A DNA stretch of 64,000 nucleotides from CAMEON01 sp045645165 (GCA_045645165.1 JAZRIF010000212.1:1-64000); one strand, 5' to 3'. Positions 15,698 through 25,316 are shown, counted from the first letter of the stretch. Translations and numbers: made by a program. The notes: generated by a model from the sequence alone, not told the origin.

Positions 15698-16963
15698 TTA
15701 TGAGTTCCAGACCGCCGACTGGACTGCCAGACGCGCGGTGGAGAAAGCAATTTGCAAATTGAAGCCGCCCGTATAGGCATCCACGTCCAGGACCTCTCCT
15801 GCGAAGTACAAACCGTCCACCAGCTTGGACTGCATGGTTTTGGGGTCTACCTCGCTGACTTTAATGCCACCCTTGGTGACGATGGCCTCGGCGATGGGGC
15901 GGGGACGGATGGGCTTGACCTTGATGCAATGGAGGACGGTCACCAGCGCCTTGCGCTGTTCCTTGGTGATGGCGTTGACCTTCACGCGGGGGTCGATGCC
16001 CGACAGCTCCACCACGGGCTCGATGGCCTTTACGGGGAGCAGGTCGGAGAGGGCGTTGATGAAATCCTTATTGGCGTACTTCTTGAAATCCGCCAGGATG
16101 CGGGCATCCAGCTCGGCATCATCCAGAGCAGGCTTGAGATTGATGTGCAGCTCGTACTTGCCTGATTCCACGTCGGGAATGTGAGCGGAGGCCGAGAGGA
16201 TCAGAGGACCCGTCACGCCGTAGTGGGTGAAGAGCATCTCCCCGAAGTCCTCGTACACGTACTTATTCTTGACGGTATCCAGCACGCGGAGATTCACGTT
16301 GCGCAGAGAAAGCCCCATCATGCGGGAACAGAGGTTCCCTTCGCAGACCAGCGGCACGAGGGAGGGGCGGGGAGTCACGACGGTATGCCCCAAGCGCTCG
16401 GCCAGCTTATAGCCGTTTCCGTCGGAGCCTGTGACAGGATAGGAGCAGCCGCCCGTACAGAGGATAGCGGCAGCCACGGGGATATCCTTCCCGCCCACGC
16501 GGAGGGAGGTCACGCGGGAGGCGCCGTCTGTCTCGGTATGGATGGCAGACACGCGGCCTTGCAGGGTCTTGACACCCAATTCACGGCAGCGGCGGACAAG
16601 GGCCTCCACCACGTCTCCTGCCTTGTCGGACACGGGAAACACCCGCTTGCCCCGCTCCACCTTGAGGGGGACACCGAGGGATTCAAAGTAGTCCTGGGTA
16701 TCCTTGGTATCAAAGCCCGCCAACGCGGCGTATAGGAATCGGGGGTTGGTAGGGACGTTAGCCAAAAATTCATCCCGCTCACAGTCGTTGGTGAGGTTGC
16801 ACCGTCCCTTACCCGTGATGCGGAGCTTTTTGCCCATGCGGTCGTTCTGCTCGATGAGCAGGATCTCGTCGGTATCGGGATCGCATATTTCAGCGGCGTA
16901 GGCGGCGGCCATGAGGCCTGCGGCGCCGCCGCCTATGATGGCTATGGTTCTTTTATCGGACAT
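15698..16963 (-). CDS. HI0933/BaiN-type FAD-dependent oxidoreductase
   Basis: The 421-residue protein starts with the FAD-binding IIGGGAAGLMAA and has KLRITGKGRCNLTN, the hallmark of the HI0933-like family, then CTGGCSYPVTGSDGNGY and a C-terminal GGFNLQIAFSTG-like block (here YTGGFNLQIAFSTARLA). Family members are cytoplasmic flavoproteins; some reduce bile-acid intermediates (BaiN), but most are unassigned, so the substrate is left open. This gene is commonly next to cmk in Clostridia, which argues for a housekeeping role. It begins 5 bases after the RpiR-type gene stop. Confidence 0.88.
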   Translation of the reverse strand: MSDKRTIAIIGGGAAGLMAAAYAAEICDPDTDEILLIEQNDRMGKKLRITGKGRCNLTNDCERDEFLANVPTNPRFLYAALAGFDTKDTQDYFESLGVPLKVERGKRVFPVSDKAGDVVEALVRRCRELGVKTLQGRVSAIHTETDGASRVTSLRVGGKDIPVAAAILCTGGCSYPVTGSDGNGYKLAERLGHTVVTPRPSLVPLVCEGNLCSRMMGLSLRNVNLRVLDTVKNKYVYEDFGEMLFTHYGVTGPLILSASAHIPDVESGKYELHINLKPALDDAELDARILADFKKYANKDFINALSDLLPVKAIEPVVELSGIDPRVKVNAITKEQRKALVTVLHCIKVKPIRPRPIAEAIVTKGGIKVSEVDPKTMQSKLVDGLYFAGEVLDVDAYTGGFNLQIAFSTARLAVQSAVWNS

Positions 16964-16968
16964 ATGAT

Positions 16969-17832
16969 TTAACCTTGATTCTTATCGTATACGTCGTACT
17001 CGTCCCAGATATGCTCCAGCTTTTCCAGGCGTGCTCTGACTTCGTCTTCATGAGCACGGGATACACCCACAATGATGGCATTGAGCAAAGACAGAGGGGC
17101 TACCAGGGAATCCACGTAGGAGGCCATATCACTCTGGGCGATCAGCACCTGCTGAGCGGAGGGTGCGATGGGGGATTCGGGGCTATCCGTCAGGGCGATG
17201 ACGTCGGCACCTGCGCGGCGGGCGAATTCCACCGCTTTGATGACACGCTTAGAGTAGCGGGGGAAACTGATGGCCACAATGACGTCGCCCTCACCGATGG
17301 ACATCATTTGCTGGAAAAGCTCACTTCCTGCCGTGGTGTCAATGAGGCGGACGTTATCAAAGATCATTTGCAAGCTGTAGCTGAGGAAATTCGCCAGCAT
17401 GGCCGAGGAGCGCACGCCGATGATGTAGATATTCTTGGCTTTAACAATGGCGTTTACCGCGTCCTGAAAAGCGGCACGGCTGATGCAATCCAGAGTGTGG
17501 CGGATGTTATCCACATTGGTATTCAGTACCTTTTCCAGTACGTCGCCGTCACCGATAAGGTGATTGGTAACCTCCATGCGCTGGAAAGAAGTCAGCTTCG
17601 TGCGGATAAGCTCCTGGAGGGCTTTCTGGAATTCGGGGTAGCCGGCGTAGCCCAACTCCATAACAAAGCGCACCACAGTGGACTCGGATACGCTGACTTC
17701 GGCACCCAGCTTGGCTGCGGTCATATACGCGGCTTTATCGTAGTGGGCAAGGAGATAGCGGGCGATCTGGCGCTGACCCTTGGAGAAGCCGTCCATATTC
17801 TCTTCGATGATACGAAGGATGTCACGTTTCAT
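16969..17832 (-). CDS. MurR/RpiR-family transcriptional regulator
   Basis: The 287-residue product has an N-terminal RpiR helix-turn-helix (KGQRQIARYLL, AKLGAEVSVSESTVVRFVMELGY in two parts) and a C-terminal SIS sugar-phosphate-binding domain (NIYIIGVRSSAMLANFLSY, ISFPRYSKRVIKAVEFARRAGAD in parts). Such proteins sense sugar phosphates and control sugar catabolism. An upstream in-frame ATG at 17889 lies within the promoter region, so the ATG giving MKRDILRI was chosen. It heads the operon containing the flavoprotein, cmk, plsC and ispH-S1. The effector is unknown. Confidence 0.88.
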   Translation of the reverse strand: MKRDILRIIEENMDGFSKGQRQIARYLLAHYDKAAYMTAAKLGAEVSVSESTVVRFVMELGYAGYPEFQKALQELIRTKLTSFQRMEVTNHLIGDGDVLEKVLNTNVDNIRHTLDCISRAAFQDAVNAIVKAKNIYIIGVRSSAMLANFLSYSLQMIFDNVRLIDTTAGSELFQQMMSIGEGDVIVAISFPRYSKRVIKAVEFARRAGADVIALTDSPESPIAPSAQQVLIAQSDMASYVDSLVAPLSLLNAIIVGVSRAHEDEVRARLEKLEHIWDEYDVYDKNQG

Positions 17833-17894
17833 ATTATTTAGTCCGTCCTTTGATTGTTGAGTCTGAAAGTTCGGGGAATTCACATACAAAGTTT

Positions 17895-17923
17895 ATTATA
17901 GCACACAAACGAAAAAAAGTCAA
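17895..17923 (-). promoter_or_regulatory. Sigma-A promoter of the rpiR-cmk-ispH operon
   Basis: On the minus strand TTGACT, 17-base spacer, TATAAT, about 60 bases before the regulator's ATG. Confidence 0.8.
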
Positions 17924-17965
17924 CGGTTTTTGCAAGTCGAGAGCAAATATATTGCAAAAAAGAAT

Positions 17966-17998
17966 GGTGTCCGAGTTGCGAAACGCAACTCAGACACC
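17966..17998 (-). terminator. Intrinsic terminator after the MBL hydrolase gene
   Basis: GGTGTCCGAGTTGCG pairs with CGCAACTCAGACACC (one mismatch) around AAA. On the minus strand it is followed by a T-rich run, nine bases after the gene's stop. Confidence 0.75.
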
Positions 17999-18006
17999 GC
18001 TTATCT

Positions 18007-18972
18007 TTACTTTTTCTCGGGTTCTCCGCCTGTAGAGGTAAATACGATACTTCCCTCCAGATCGGTGCGGTGGAGTTTCACATTCATGGCCTCATAGCGC
18101 ACCAGAATCTCCTGGACGGGATGGCCGTAACTGTTGCCCTTACCTACCGAAATCACACCGTATTCAGGGGTTACGGCATTCAAAAACGCCTGACCCGATG
18201 ATGTATCGGAGCCGTGGTGGCCCACCTTAATGAGATCACAGTCCAGCATACCGCCGGCCGATGCACCGTAGCGCTGAATCATTTCATTCTCCGAGAATAC
18301 TTCCGCATCTCCCGTCAGCATCACAGAGGTTTCGCCGTAATCAACCCGCAGCACAATGCTGTAATCATTGAGTTCTTTGTATCCCGTACCGATGGGAGCA
18401 AGGATGGTGCATTTTAACTCACCGACTTTAAAGGTCTTATCCGCCTCCGCCTTGATAACCTCACAATTCTCCGCCTCGATGGCGTCCATCATATCGGTAT
18501 AGGTCTTGGAAGTATGGGTCACGTCCGGAAGAATCACGCGCTTGATGTTATATGCTTTCAGAACATCGTCCGCACAGCCGATGTGATCCTCATGGGGATG
18601 GGTAAAGACGGCATATTCGATATCCTTGACACCCAAATTATCAAGATAAGCCAAAAGTTCGTCTTTTGCCTTCGCCGTACTGGCATCGATCAGCATATCT
18701 CCGTCGGGAGTACGGATCAGAATGGCATCACCTTGGCCAACGTCCATAAAATGAAACTGGACTTCATTCCCACTGACAGGTTCTACCGTCGGTTTATTCG
18801 TCAGGGCGTCTTTTCCAAAAATAAAACCGAGTATGGCTACTATAATGACTACAACGGTGATCGTGAAATTTTTAATCTTTCTGTATTTACGCTTGTACTT
18901 TTTCAGCTTGTTCTTATTCTTGGTTTCTCTTGCTTTGTCAGCGCTTTTTTGCTTGTCTTGTGCTGTTGCCAT
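18007..18972 (-). CDS. Membrane-anchored ComEC-like metallo-beta-lactamase-fold hydrolase
   Basis: The 321-residue product has a lysine-rich cytoplasmic N-terminus (about 1-33), one membrane segment (about 34-52, ITVVVIIVAILGFIFG) and an extracytoplasmic MBL domain with FMDVGQGDAILI, the zinc motif THPHEDHIG, LTGDAE and VGHHGSDTSSGQ. These match the C-terminal nuclease-like domain of ComEC/Rec2 and related single-domain exohydrolases. It may be an anchored extracellular nuclease or phosphodiesterase; the ComEC channel itself is not present here. It is the last gene after two glycosidases, with AAAGGAG before its ATG. Confidence 0.85.
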   Translation of the reverse strand: MATAQDKQKSADKARETKNKNKLKKYKRKYRKIKNFTITVVVIIVAILGFIFGKDALTNKPTVEPVSGNEVQFHFMDVGQGDAILIRTPDGDMLIDASTAKAKDELLAYLDNLGVKDIEYAVFTHPHEDHIGCADDVLKAYNIKRVILPDVTHTSKTYTDMMDAIEAENCEVIKAEADKTFKVGELKCTILAPIGTGYKELNDYSIVLRVDYGETSVMLTGDAEVFSENEMIQRYGASAGGMLDCDLIKVGHHGSDTSSGQAFLNAVTPEYGVISVGKGNSYGHPVQEILVRYEAMNVKLHRTDLEGSIVFTSTGGEPEKK

Positions 18973-18993
18973 TGTTTTTTCTCCTTTCTCGGC

Positions 18994-21024
18994 TTAAAGC
19001 ATGATTTCGATATATGCGGCGCAATTCCCTTCGGGGAATCTGACGGTCAGGTATCCGTCGTTCAGCGAGCAGGCATAGCCTGCGAGATCGGGATAGGTGC
19101 GGATCACGGTGGCATCATCCGAAACGTAGGGAGTCAGGTCGATCACGGTTTCTCTCTCCTCCGTGTTGATCTGCCAAACGGCCAGGAGAAGCTTCCCTGC
19201 CTCGCGGTTCACAAGGCCCAGGGCGGTATGTCCCTCATGGCTCATACGGGAGAGTCCCATGGGGTATACGGGAATCGATCGAGCCAGAATATCGCGGTTC
19301 TCCTTATAGATGGAGATCGCGTCGGCGATCAGCTTGCGGTTCAGTTCGTCGGCGTAGCAGATGCGACCCGACAGGTACATGGCGCCCATCATGCCGTTGA
19401 CCATATTGAAAGCGGTCTGATTACCGTCAGCACAGCTTTCCACGGTGGCCTTGACGTTGTCTCCCACCACGGGATACACATCTCCCTGCTCGGGCATTTG
19501 GTGGAAGTCCACGGGGTAGGGGTACGCCCAGATACCCGCCCGCTCGGGAGGCATGCAAGCCACCATGCCCTGGATGATGGAGGGGTAGCGGTCGTAGTAT
19601 TCCTGGTCGCTGGTGGATTGGATGTGGAAATGGGACAGGGTGGTGTGGTCGCACCGCATGGCACCCGATCCGCAGTTTTCGATCATGAGGCCGGGATGGG
19701 TGGAGATCACCTCGTCAACGAAATCATAGAATGCTTCGGTATGTTCCCGCAGAGCTTCGGCCATGGATTCGTCGGCGCCCTCCAAGGGGTCGATGCCGAT
19801 GCCCGTGGAGTGATTGTAGTCGTTCTTGATGAAGCGCACACCCATATCGTACAGGTCGTCGAAGACCTTCATGAGGTGCTTCCGTACGACGGGCTTGCGG
19901 AAATCCACGAAGCATTGACCGCGGCCGATGGGATGACCGTGGCGGGTCAGGAGGGCTTCGGGGTGGGCCTTGGCAAAGTCGGAATTTGCATCGGCGGTCT
20001 CGATCTCCAGCCACACGCCGGGGAGCATGCCATGAAGTGCAATGTCGTCCAGAATCCCTTGCAGGCCGCCATCGCCGAACAGCTCGTCGTAGGGCTGCCA
20101 ATCGCCGTTGTGCTTATACCACTCGCCCCGCTTACCGAACCAGCCTGCGTCGATGCAGAACACCTCACAACCTGCCTCGGAGGCCGCCTTGATCAGGGGC
20201 ATGAGACGGTCACGGGAGGGCTGAGCCCACAGGCAGTTCATGTAGTCGTTGAAGCATACGGGGGTGTGTCCCATGGGGAAATCGGTATGATACGTAGTCC
20301 GCTTGCAGGCGGTCAGTTCGGCGATCGCTTCCTCAAAGCCACCCTTAACACAGCCGTACAGGGCAGGAGCGGCGGTATAGGTCTCACCGGGGGCCAGGAT
20401 CTTATACCAACCTCCGTTCTTCTCGAAAGCGGCTGACATCATGACGCAGAGAGCGGAATTTTCCTTATAGCCCTTGGCGCTGACCTCTATGTACCAGTTA
20501 GAGCCCGTAAGAATTTCAAAATAGTGGGTCTCCTCCGTTTCGGTATCCTCGATGAGGATCATGGGGTAGTGGCGGAAGGTGGTCCAACTTCCCTGGGAGT
20601 AGAGACGGAATGTGGTCTGGTGGCCGTGATTATAGGTGGGATAAAGTCCCAGCTCCTCAATATCGGCGTGGCGCCATTGGCCTTCGCCCTGCCAGACCGA
20701 GTGGGCGTAGTGAATGACGAAGCGATGATCATACCATTTCTTCCCTTCGGCTCCGATACCCGTCATAAATGCGGAGGACAGACAATCCAGAAGAAGGGGC
20801 TCGGCGCCGTCGTTGCGGATGGACGTGGTCAGACGGGTGGCGCCGTCAAAGAGCTCGCGGGACTCGGTAACGGTGGCGTTGTGACCCGCCAGTTTCCAGA
20901 CGGTATTGCCGCTTTTTCCGTCCCCCGATACCAGCTCGGCGCGGTCATTCGCCACGTCGTCGTTGTGGTAGGGGGCACAGCTCTCGGCGTTGAAATTGAG
21001 GTAAAAAGCAGGTGTGACAGACAT
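18994..21024 (-). CDS. GH36-family alpha-galactosidase-like enzyme
   Basis: The 676-residue protein shows the GH36 clan-D pattern: CIDAGWFGKRGEW, PGVWLEIE, a nucleophile candidate in RFIKNDYNHS, MIENCGSGAMRCD, and an acid/base candidate in STSDQEYYDRYPS. An N-terminal beta-supersandwich (about 1-270) precedes the TIM barrel. It should release terminal alpha-galactose (or a related sugar) from oligosaccharides; with no signal peptide it acts inside the cell. Of several Met codons, that at 21024 was chosen because AAAGGAG lies 7 bases upstream; an ATG two codons earlier overlaps the stop of the upstream glycosidase (ATGA). Confidence 0.85.
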   Translation of the reverse strand: MSVTPAFYLNFNAESCAPYHNDDVANDRAELVSGDGKSGNTVWKLAGHNATVTESRELFDGATRLTTSIRNDGAEPLLLDCLSSAFMTGIGAEGKKWYDHRFVIHYAHSVWQGEGQWRHADIEELGLYPTYNHGHQTTFRLYSQGSWTTFRHYPMILIEDTETEETHYFEILTGSNWYIEVSAKGYKENSALCVMMSAAFEKNGGWYKILAPGETYTAAPALYGCVKGGFEEAIAELTACKRTTYHTDFPMGHTPVCFNDYMNCLWAQPSRDRLMPLIKAASEAGCEVFCIDAGWFGKRGEWYKHNGDWQPYDELFGDGGLQGILDDIALHGMLPGVWLEIETADANSDFAKAHPEALLTRHGHPIGRGQCFVDFRKPVVRKHLMKVFDDLYDMGVRFIKNDYNHSTGIGIDPLEGADESMAEALREHTEAFYDFVDEVISTHPGLMIENCGSGAMRCDHTTLSHFHIQSTSDQEYYDRYPSIIQGMVACMPPERAGIWAYPYPVDFHQMPEQGDVYPVVGDNVKATVESCADGNQTAFNMVNGMMGAMYLSGRICYADELNRKLIADAISIYKENRDILARSIPVYPMGLSRMSHEGHTALGLVNREAGKLLLAVWQINTEERETVIDLTPYVSDDATVIRTYPDLAGYACSLNDGYLTVRFPEGNCAAYIEIML

Positions 21025-21026
21025 GA

Positions 21027-22889
21027 TCATTCTCCTTTTCGTAAGGCGTTCAGGTAAGCGAGGATACCGCAGAGATTGATGGCGCTCTCCCACGGGCGGT
21101 AGGGGCAGGAGGCTGCCGAGGGTTTACCGCTGCGGTAGTATTCGGTCCAGACCGCGCCCTTGACGCGGTCAGAAAGAAGCTCATCCAGAAGGTCGCGGTA
21201 AGCGGGGAGATCTTCCGACGGAAGGACGTGGGCGAGGGTATACAGGATGACACCGTACTCGTAGCCGACGGTATTTTCGGGATTGGCGGCGCCGAATCCG
21301 CTCTTTCGGATGGACTCCACCGAGCGGGTCAGGGCAGCTTGTAAAGTCATTTCGGGCAAGAGCTCACAGCCTGCAAAGACGGCCATCCACAGGGCGCAAT
21401 CGGTACTGTACCGCTCGGTTGTCACGGGAGCGGGGGAGAGGCCGTAGCAGGCGGGACAGAGGTAGCCTCCCTCACCGTCGCGGATCAGGTTGGTCATCCA
21501 CGAACAGCGGTGGCAGACGCCGTGGCGGTATTTTGGAGTCTCTCCCACCTTGGCACGATTGGGATTATTGATGTAGACGGTATCGCCCTCGGTGAAATTC
21601 TCGGCAAAGCGTGTGCGGGCGGTCTCCGCCGCGACACGATGGGTACCGATCTCGTCGGCATCCATCAAGCCATGCTTTTCGCAGGCATGCAACAGGCGGG
21701 TGGCCGAACCAATGTAGAGCGCCGTGGCCTCCATGGAGCCGTGGTCGATGCCGCTTCGGGGGAAAATGCCTCCCGCTATGTAGGTCTCGTCGCCGTTGAA
21801 GGGGATCATGCCGTTTTTCAGTTGGTTTTCCTGGGCGGTCAGCAAGAAACGGGCGTAATCCATGCGGTCACCAAGGAAATCGGTGTCCCCCGTCGTCTCG
21901 GCGTAATCCAACAGTTCCAGGAGGTAATACCCCGTTTGCTCTACGTCGTCGTTTTCATGGCGGTGGGAGCAGCTCATGCCCATGCCCGATGCGTTGGGCA
22001 TATAGCCCTTTGCGCGGTATACGTTGCACATATATTCCACCATGCGGCGGGCGTAGTCGTAGAGGCCTAAAGCCATATATCCGCGAAACACGCCGTACAT
22101 ATCCCGCCCGTAGGCCAGATGGTAGAAGGCGCCTGCAATCACGCCGCCCTCGGCAGAGGTCTGGGTGATGAGGGCGGTTGCAACGGCCTCGATGAGCTCG
22201 TCGGCATCGGGAACGGAAGCCAAAGCGGCGCAATTTACCTTGATGGAATGAAAAATCTCCTGCCAATGGGCACGGAAGTCGTCGTAGATACGGTCAAAAT
22301 CGGAGGAAATCAGGGTTTCGGACAGGGTCATGCAATTTGCAAAGCTATCCGTACCGCGCTCACCGTAGTCACCGCCCACAAAGATGAGATGGGACTGTCC
22401 TGCCGGGAAGGTGATGCTTCCCTCCTTTTCCGTACAGTTGGGAGAAAGAAGAAGCTGACAGATGGTCTCTTTGTCGGTTTTGGACTTGGAGAAGACCACG
22501 GTGCCGTCGGGGATCTCAAAGAGACGGGAAAGGGCGCGGCCGCTATACAGGTTATTCGTGTTGACCGCGCGGAATGGGGATTCAAACGTAAAAGTTACGG
22601 GATGCGCCAGGCTCAGGCGGCGAATGAACACGGGAAGGGTGGGATGGGTATAGTCGGTGATCTCGCCGACAAGTACGCCGTCAGCGGTCAGTTTGGTGAC
22701 GTAGCCCGCCGAGCCTCGGATGCGGTAGCTTTCTGCTTTGATCGAGGCCTCATTCATGCGGAGCGTCATAACGCTCGGCATAGAGTAGCAGGGGGCGAAA
22801 AGCTGTAAAATATCGGCACCCTCGCCACCCATGGCGACACGACCGTTTCCGATAAAGTGGAGGGATTCAACAGGGATAAGCGTTTGCAT
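21027..22889 (-). CDS. Six-hairpin glycosidase-like protein with zinc-ribbon-like insert
   Basis: The 620-residue protein has a beta-rich N-terminus (about 1-200) and an (alpha/alpha)6-type region with FYHLAYGRDMYGVFRGYMAL, ENDDVEQTGYYLLELL and FNGDETYIAGG, as in GH15-like enzymes. Unusually, around residues 450-480 two CxxC pairs appear, CHRC and CPAC, about 20 residues apart, which looks like a zinc ribbon inserted in the barrel. No signal peptide is seen. The gene overlaps or abuts the GH36 gene, so the two enzymes probably degrade the same intracellular oligosaccharide. The precise activity is unknown. Confidence 0.7.
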   Translation of the reverse strand: MQTLIPVESLHFIGNGRVAMGGEGADILQLFAPCYSMPSVMTLRMNEASIKAESYRIRGSAGYVTKLTADGVLVGEITDYTHPTLPVFIRRLSLAHPVTFTFESPFRAVNTNNLYSGRALSRLFEIPDGTVVFSKSKTDKETICQLLLSPNCTEKEGSITFPAGQSHLIFVGGDYGERGTDSFANCMTLSETLISSDFDRIYDDFRAHWQEIFHSIKVNCAALASVPDADELIEAVATALITQTSAEGGVIAGAFYHLAYGRDMYGVFRGYMALGLYDYARRMVEYMCNVYRAKGYMPNASGMGMSCSHRHENDDVEQTGYYLLELLDYAETTGDTDFLGDRMDYARFLLTAQENQLKNGMIPFNGDETYIAGGIFPRSGIDHGSMEATALYIGSATRLLHACEKHGLMDADEIGTHRVAAETARTRFAENFTEGDTVYINNPNRAKVGETPKYRHGVCHRCSWMTNLIRDGEGGYLCPACYGLSPAPVTTERYSTDCALWMAVFAGCELLPEMTLQAALTRSVESIRKSGFGAANPENTVGYEYGVILYTLAHVLPSEDLPAYRDLLDELLSDRVKGAVWTEYYRSGKPSAASCPYRPWESAINLCGILAYLNALRKGE

Positions 22890-22905
22890 AACGCGCTCCT
22901 TTCGG

Positions 22906-23844
22906 TCAGGGCTCAGTAGCCTGTTTCTTTTTGAAATTCAACTGGGACAGGACGATGCCCGCGAAAATGATGAGACAGCCCACGTAGCCGATGGGAAGGA
23001 TTTCCTGGTCCATATGAAGATACTCGGGTGTGATCAGATTCCAAAGCAGACCGCCGATGGCGGCAAAGACCGACTCGGTAGAGAAAATAAGGGCGGCGTA
23101 TGTTGGTTCCATGTGTTTTTGCGCCAGCACCTGCATGGTGTAGGCTACGCCCACGGACAAAACACCGCAGTAGAGAATCGCCCATTTTGCCTCCCAGACC
23201 CCTGCCCAGGTGATGTCCTCAAAGATCACACCCGCCAAAAGGCTCAGCGCACCGCACACAAAGAATTGCCCGGCGGAGAAACGCAACGGAGATACGTCGG
23301 CGATGACATGGTCCACCAAAAGGATGTGCCCTGCCCAAAAGACAGCGCTCAGCAGGAGCACCAGCTCCCCCAGACCAAACATGGTTCCCTCCCCATCGCG
23401 TACACAGAGAAGGTAGAGACCGACGGTGGCGAGGATACAGCCCAGCCAGGTGTTCCAGCCCGTTTTCTTGCGAAAAATCAAGAAGTAAAATACGGGAGTC
23501 AGTACCGAGTAAAGTCCTGTAATGAAACCACCCTTGCCGGGATCGCGGGTGAGTAATGCACCAAATTGCTGCAAGCCTGCGGCAATGAACAAGAACAGTC
23601 CGCCTAATAGGGCACACAAAGCGGTATGCTTATGCCGAGATCGACGCTCCACGGTGGTCAAATCCTGCTCTTTTTCAAAGATCGAGAATACGGGAATGAG
23701 GGAGACGGCGCCCAGCATGAAGCGGATGCCGTTGAAGGTAAAGGGTTCTACGTGATCACTCCCCAACACCTGGGCGACGAATGCGAAGCCCCAAATCATG
23801 GCGGTGAAGAAGAGCATAACGGAAGATGTGAATTTTGATTTCAT
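22906..23844 (-). CDS. EamA/DMT-family transporter
   Basis: The 312-residue product has about ten hydrophobic segments and two EamA repeats (MIWGFAFVAQVLG near residue 20; LSVGVAYTMQVLAQKHMEP in the second half), the drug/metabolite transporter layout. It presumably exports or imports a small metabolite across the cytoplasmic membrane. It ends 16 bases before the glycosidase pair and could belong to their operon, but EamA proteins are too varied to name a substrate. Confidence 0.85.
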   Translation of the reverse strand: MKSKFTSSVMLFFTAMIWGFAFVAQVLGSDHVEPFTFNGIRFMLGAVSLIPVFSIFEKEQDLTTVERRSRHKHTALCALLGGLFLFIAAGLQQFGALLTRDPGKGGFITGLYSVLTPVFYFLIFRKKTGWNTWLGCILATVGLYLLCVRDGEGTMFGLGELVLLLSAVFWAGHILLVDHVIADVSPLRFSAGQFFVCGALSLLAGVIFEDITWAGVWEAKWAILYCGVLSVGVAYTMQVLAQKHMEPTYAALIFSTESVFAAIGGLLWNLITPEYLHMDQEILPIGYVGCLIIFAGIVLSQLNFKKKQATEP

Positions 23845-23877
23845 AGGTTGGGTTCCTTTTTAGGGATCTTGATGGGT

Positions 23878-24492
23878 TCATGCAAACCATGTCTTTTTGG
23901 TAGTGACGGGGCATTGGATCCCTTGCTTTTTCATGGCATGGAGGATCCTTTCGGCAGAGCCGTCGTAGTGGTAGACGGCGGCATCCACCGTGATGGACCG
24001 TTTGCCTATGTAGATACTGTAGGAACCAAAATGCTTTTGTTTTCCGACGACACGCTCAAAACGGCTCGGTATCCGATCATCCTTGGGAGGATTTTTGGGC
24101 ATACGGCGTTCAATTCCTGTGATGTCGGGATAGTAAACAGTGCGCGTACGGCGAAAGATATTGCGGTACACGATGTGGTCATCCTTGATTTCTATGCACC
24201 AGTTGAGAGCGATCAGGACAAGCCATCCTCCCCCAATGGCAAGAAGAGAAAATAGCGGGATCCCCAGCAGAAGATACAGGAACCTTGCTTCCTCCCAGTC
24301 CTCCGCGCTGAGCATTTCAATGATCATCCACACGGATGCTACGGGCGTTCCGATACCCAAGGCCGCCAAATAACGGGGAGCCCTCAGCATATTTCGCGGC
24401 ACCCGCTTAGCATAATCCTCCTCAAAAGCCAATGTGACACAGAAAAGGATCCCCCATAGGATAATCCCAATTATTTCCGGTATCCGGTTCAT
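23878..24492 (-). CDS. Membrane protein with PH-like C-terminal domain
   Basis: The 204-residue product has three hydrophobic segments (about 5-20, 43-60, 70-95) followed by a soluble beta-rich region with WCIEIKDDHIVYRNIFRR, which resembles bacterial PH-like membrane proteins (DUF6560 type). Its ATG overlaps the stop of the upstream gene (ATGA), so the two are translationally coupled. Function unknown. Confidence 0.65.
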   Translation of the reverse strand: MNRIPEIIGIILWGILFCVTLAFEEDYAKRVPRNMLRAPRYLAALGIGTPVASVWMIIEMLSAEDWEEARFLYLLLGIPLFSLLAIGGGWLVLIALNWCIEIKDDHIVYRNIFRRTRTVYYPDITGIERRMPKNPPKDDRIPSRFERVVGKQKHFGSYSIYIGKRSITVDAAVYHYDGSAERILHAMKKQGIQCPVTTKKTWFA

Positions 24493-25316
24493 TCCTTCAC
24501 CTCAAAGTCCGCGATGGCCTTGAAGAAGGCCATATCCTCGGCGTATCTCGCCTCGTTCTTACTGCGGCCGCCCAGCGTGGGCAGGTGGAGGCAGATGATA
24601 GAGTTCTCGGGAAGAACCTGGGCGGCAGGGTTGTACTTGTAGAAATCGGTATCCTTCAGGGCGATGCCGAAACCGTCCTCCAGCGCGCCCGCAGGGAGGT
24701 TCCCATCGGTATAAATTTCCGAAAGGGGCTTCAAGCGGTGGGCGTCCCGCAGGGTAGCGTAGAGGTAGGGGCTGAGGATGTAGACCGAGGTCTCTCCCGT
24801 CATAGTGTACTGGGAAAAGTTCTTGTACTCGGTGATGTTGTACTGGCGGTTGATGTGGAAGGAGTCGGTTTCTCCCTCCTCGTTCGTCATGGCGGCGTAC
24901 TCCTCACGGGCGGATTCGTATTCCTCCTCGGAGTAAACCTGATACTCCACGATATTCACCAACTTTTCTCCATCGCTGTTGAAGTCCTCCGGGCAGAATC
25001 GGGTGATGAGTTTTTCAAACTCGGCTCGTTCATCCTTATTCATACGGTAGGTGGAGCCGAAGACGATGGAGGTATCATAATCGGGACGACCCACGAACTG
25101 GAAGAGGCAAATAATGGCCACTGATACGAAAAAAGTCACGATAATGACTGTCCATTTATGGTGATACCAGAAATTATCCAATCGACGCAGCGTGGGAGAG
25201 GCGGCAACAATGTCACCTGCTTTCAGCTTGTCGCCCGAACCGAGATTCTCGTTCTGATCCTCGGGTTCGGGGGGGTCAATGGGATTCTGGCGATAGTTGA
25301 CATGGTAATTGGACAT
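24489..25316 (-). CDS. Single-pass membrane protein of unknown function
   Basis: The 275-residue product has a cytoplasmic N-terminus rich in Pro, Glu and Asn (about 1-60), one membrane segment (WTVIIVTFFVSVAIICLFQFV) and an extracellular domain of about 190 residues. The outer part includes LPENSIICLHLPTLG and a Glu/Tyr-rich stretch (YQVYSEEEYESAREEYAAM, 19 residues). I do not recognise the family. The Met at 25316 was chosen over an upstream frame start because AAAGGAAAACCC precedes it and it begins the sensible topology. It is coupled to the PH-like membrane protein gene, so the two may form a complex. Confidence 0.65.
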   Translation of the reverse strand: MSNYHVNYRQNPIDPPEPEDQNENLGSGDKLKAGDIVAASPTLRRLDNFWYHHKWTVIIVTFFVSVAIICLFQFVGRPDYDTSIVFGSTYRMNKDERAEFEKLITRFCPEDFNSDGEKLVNIVEYQVYSEEEYESAREEYAAMTNEEGETDSFHINRQYNITEYKNFSQYTMTGETSVYILSPYLYATLRDAHRLKPLSEIYTDGNLPAGALEDGFGIALKDTDFYKYNPAAQVLPENSIICLHLPTLGGRSKNEARYAEDMAFFKAIADFEVKE

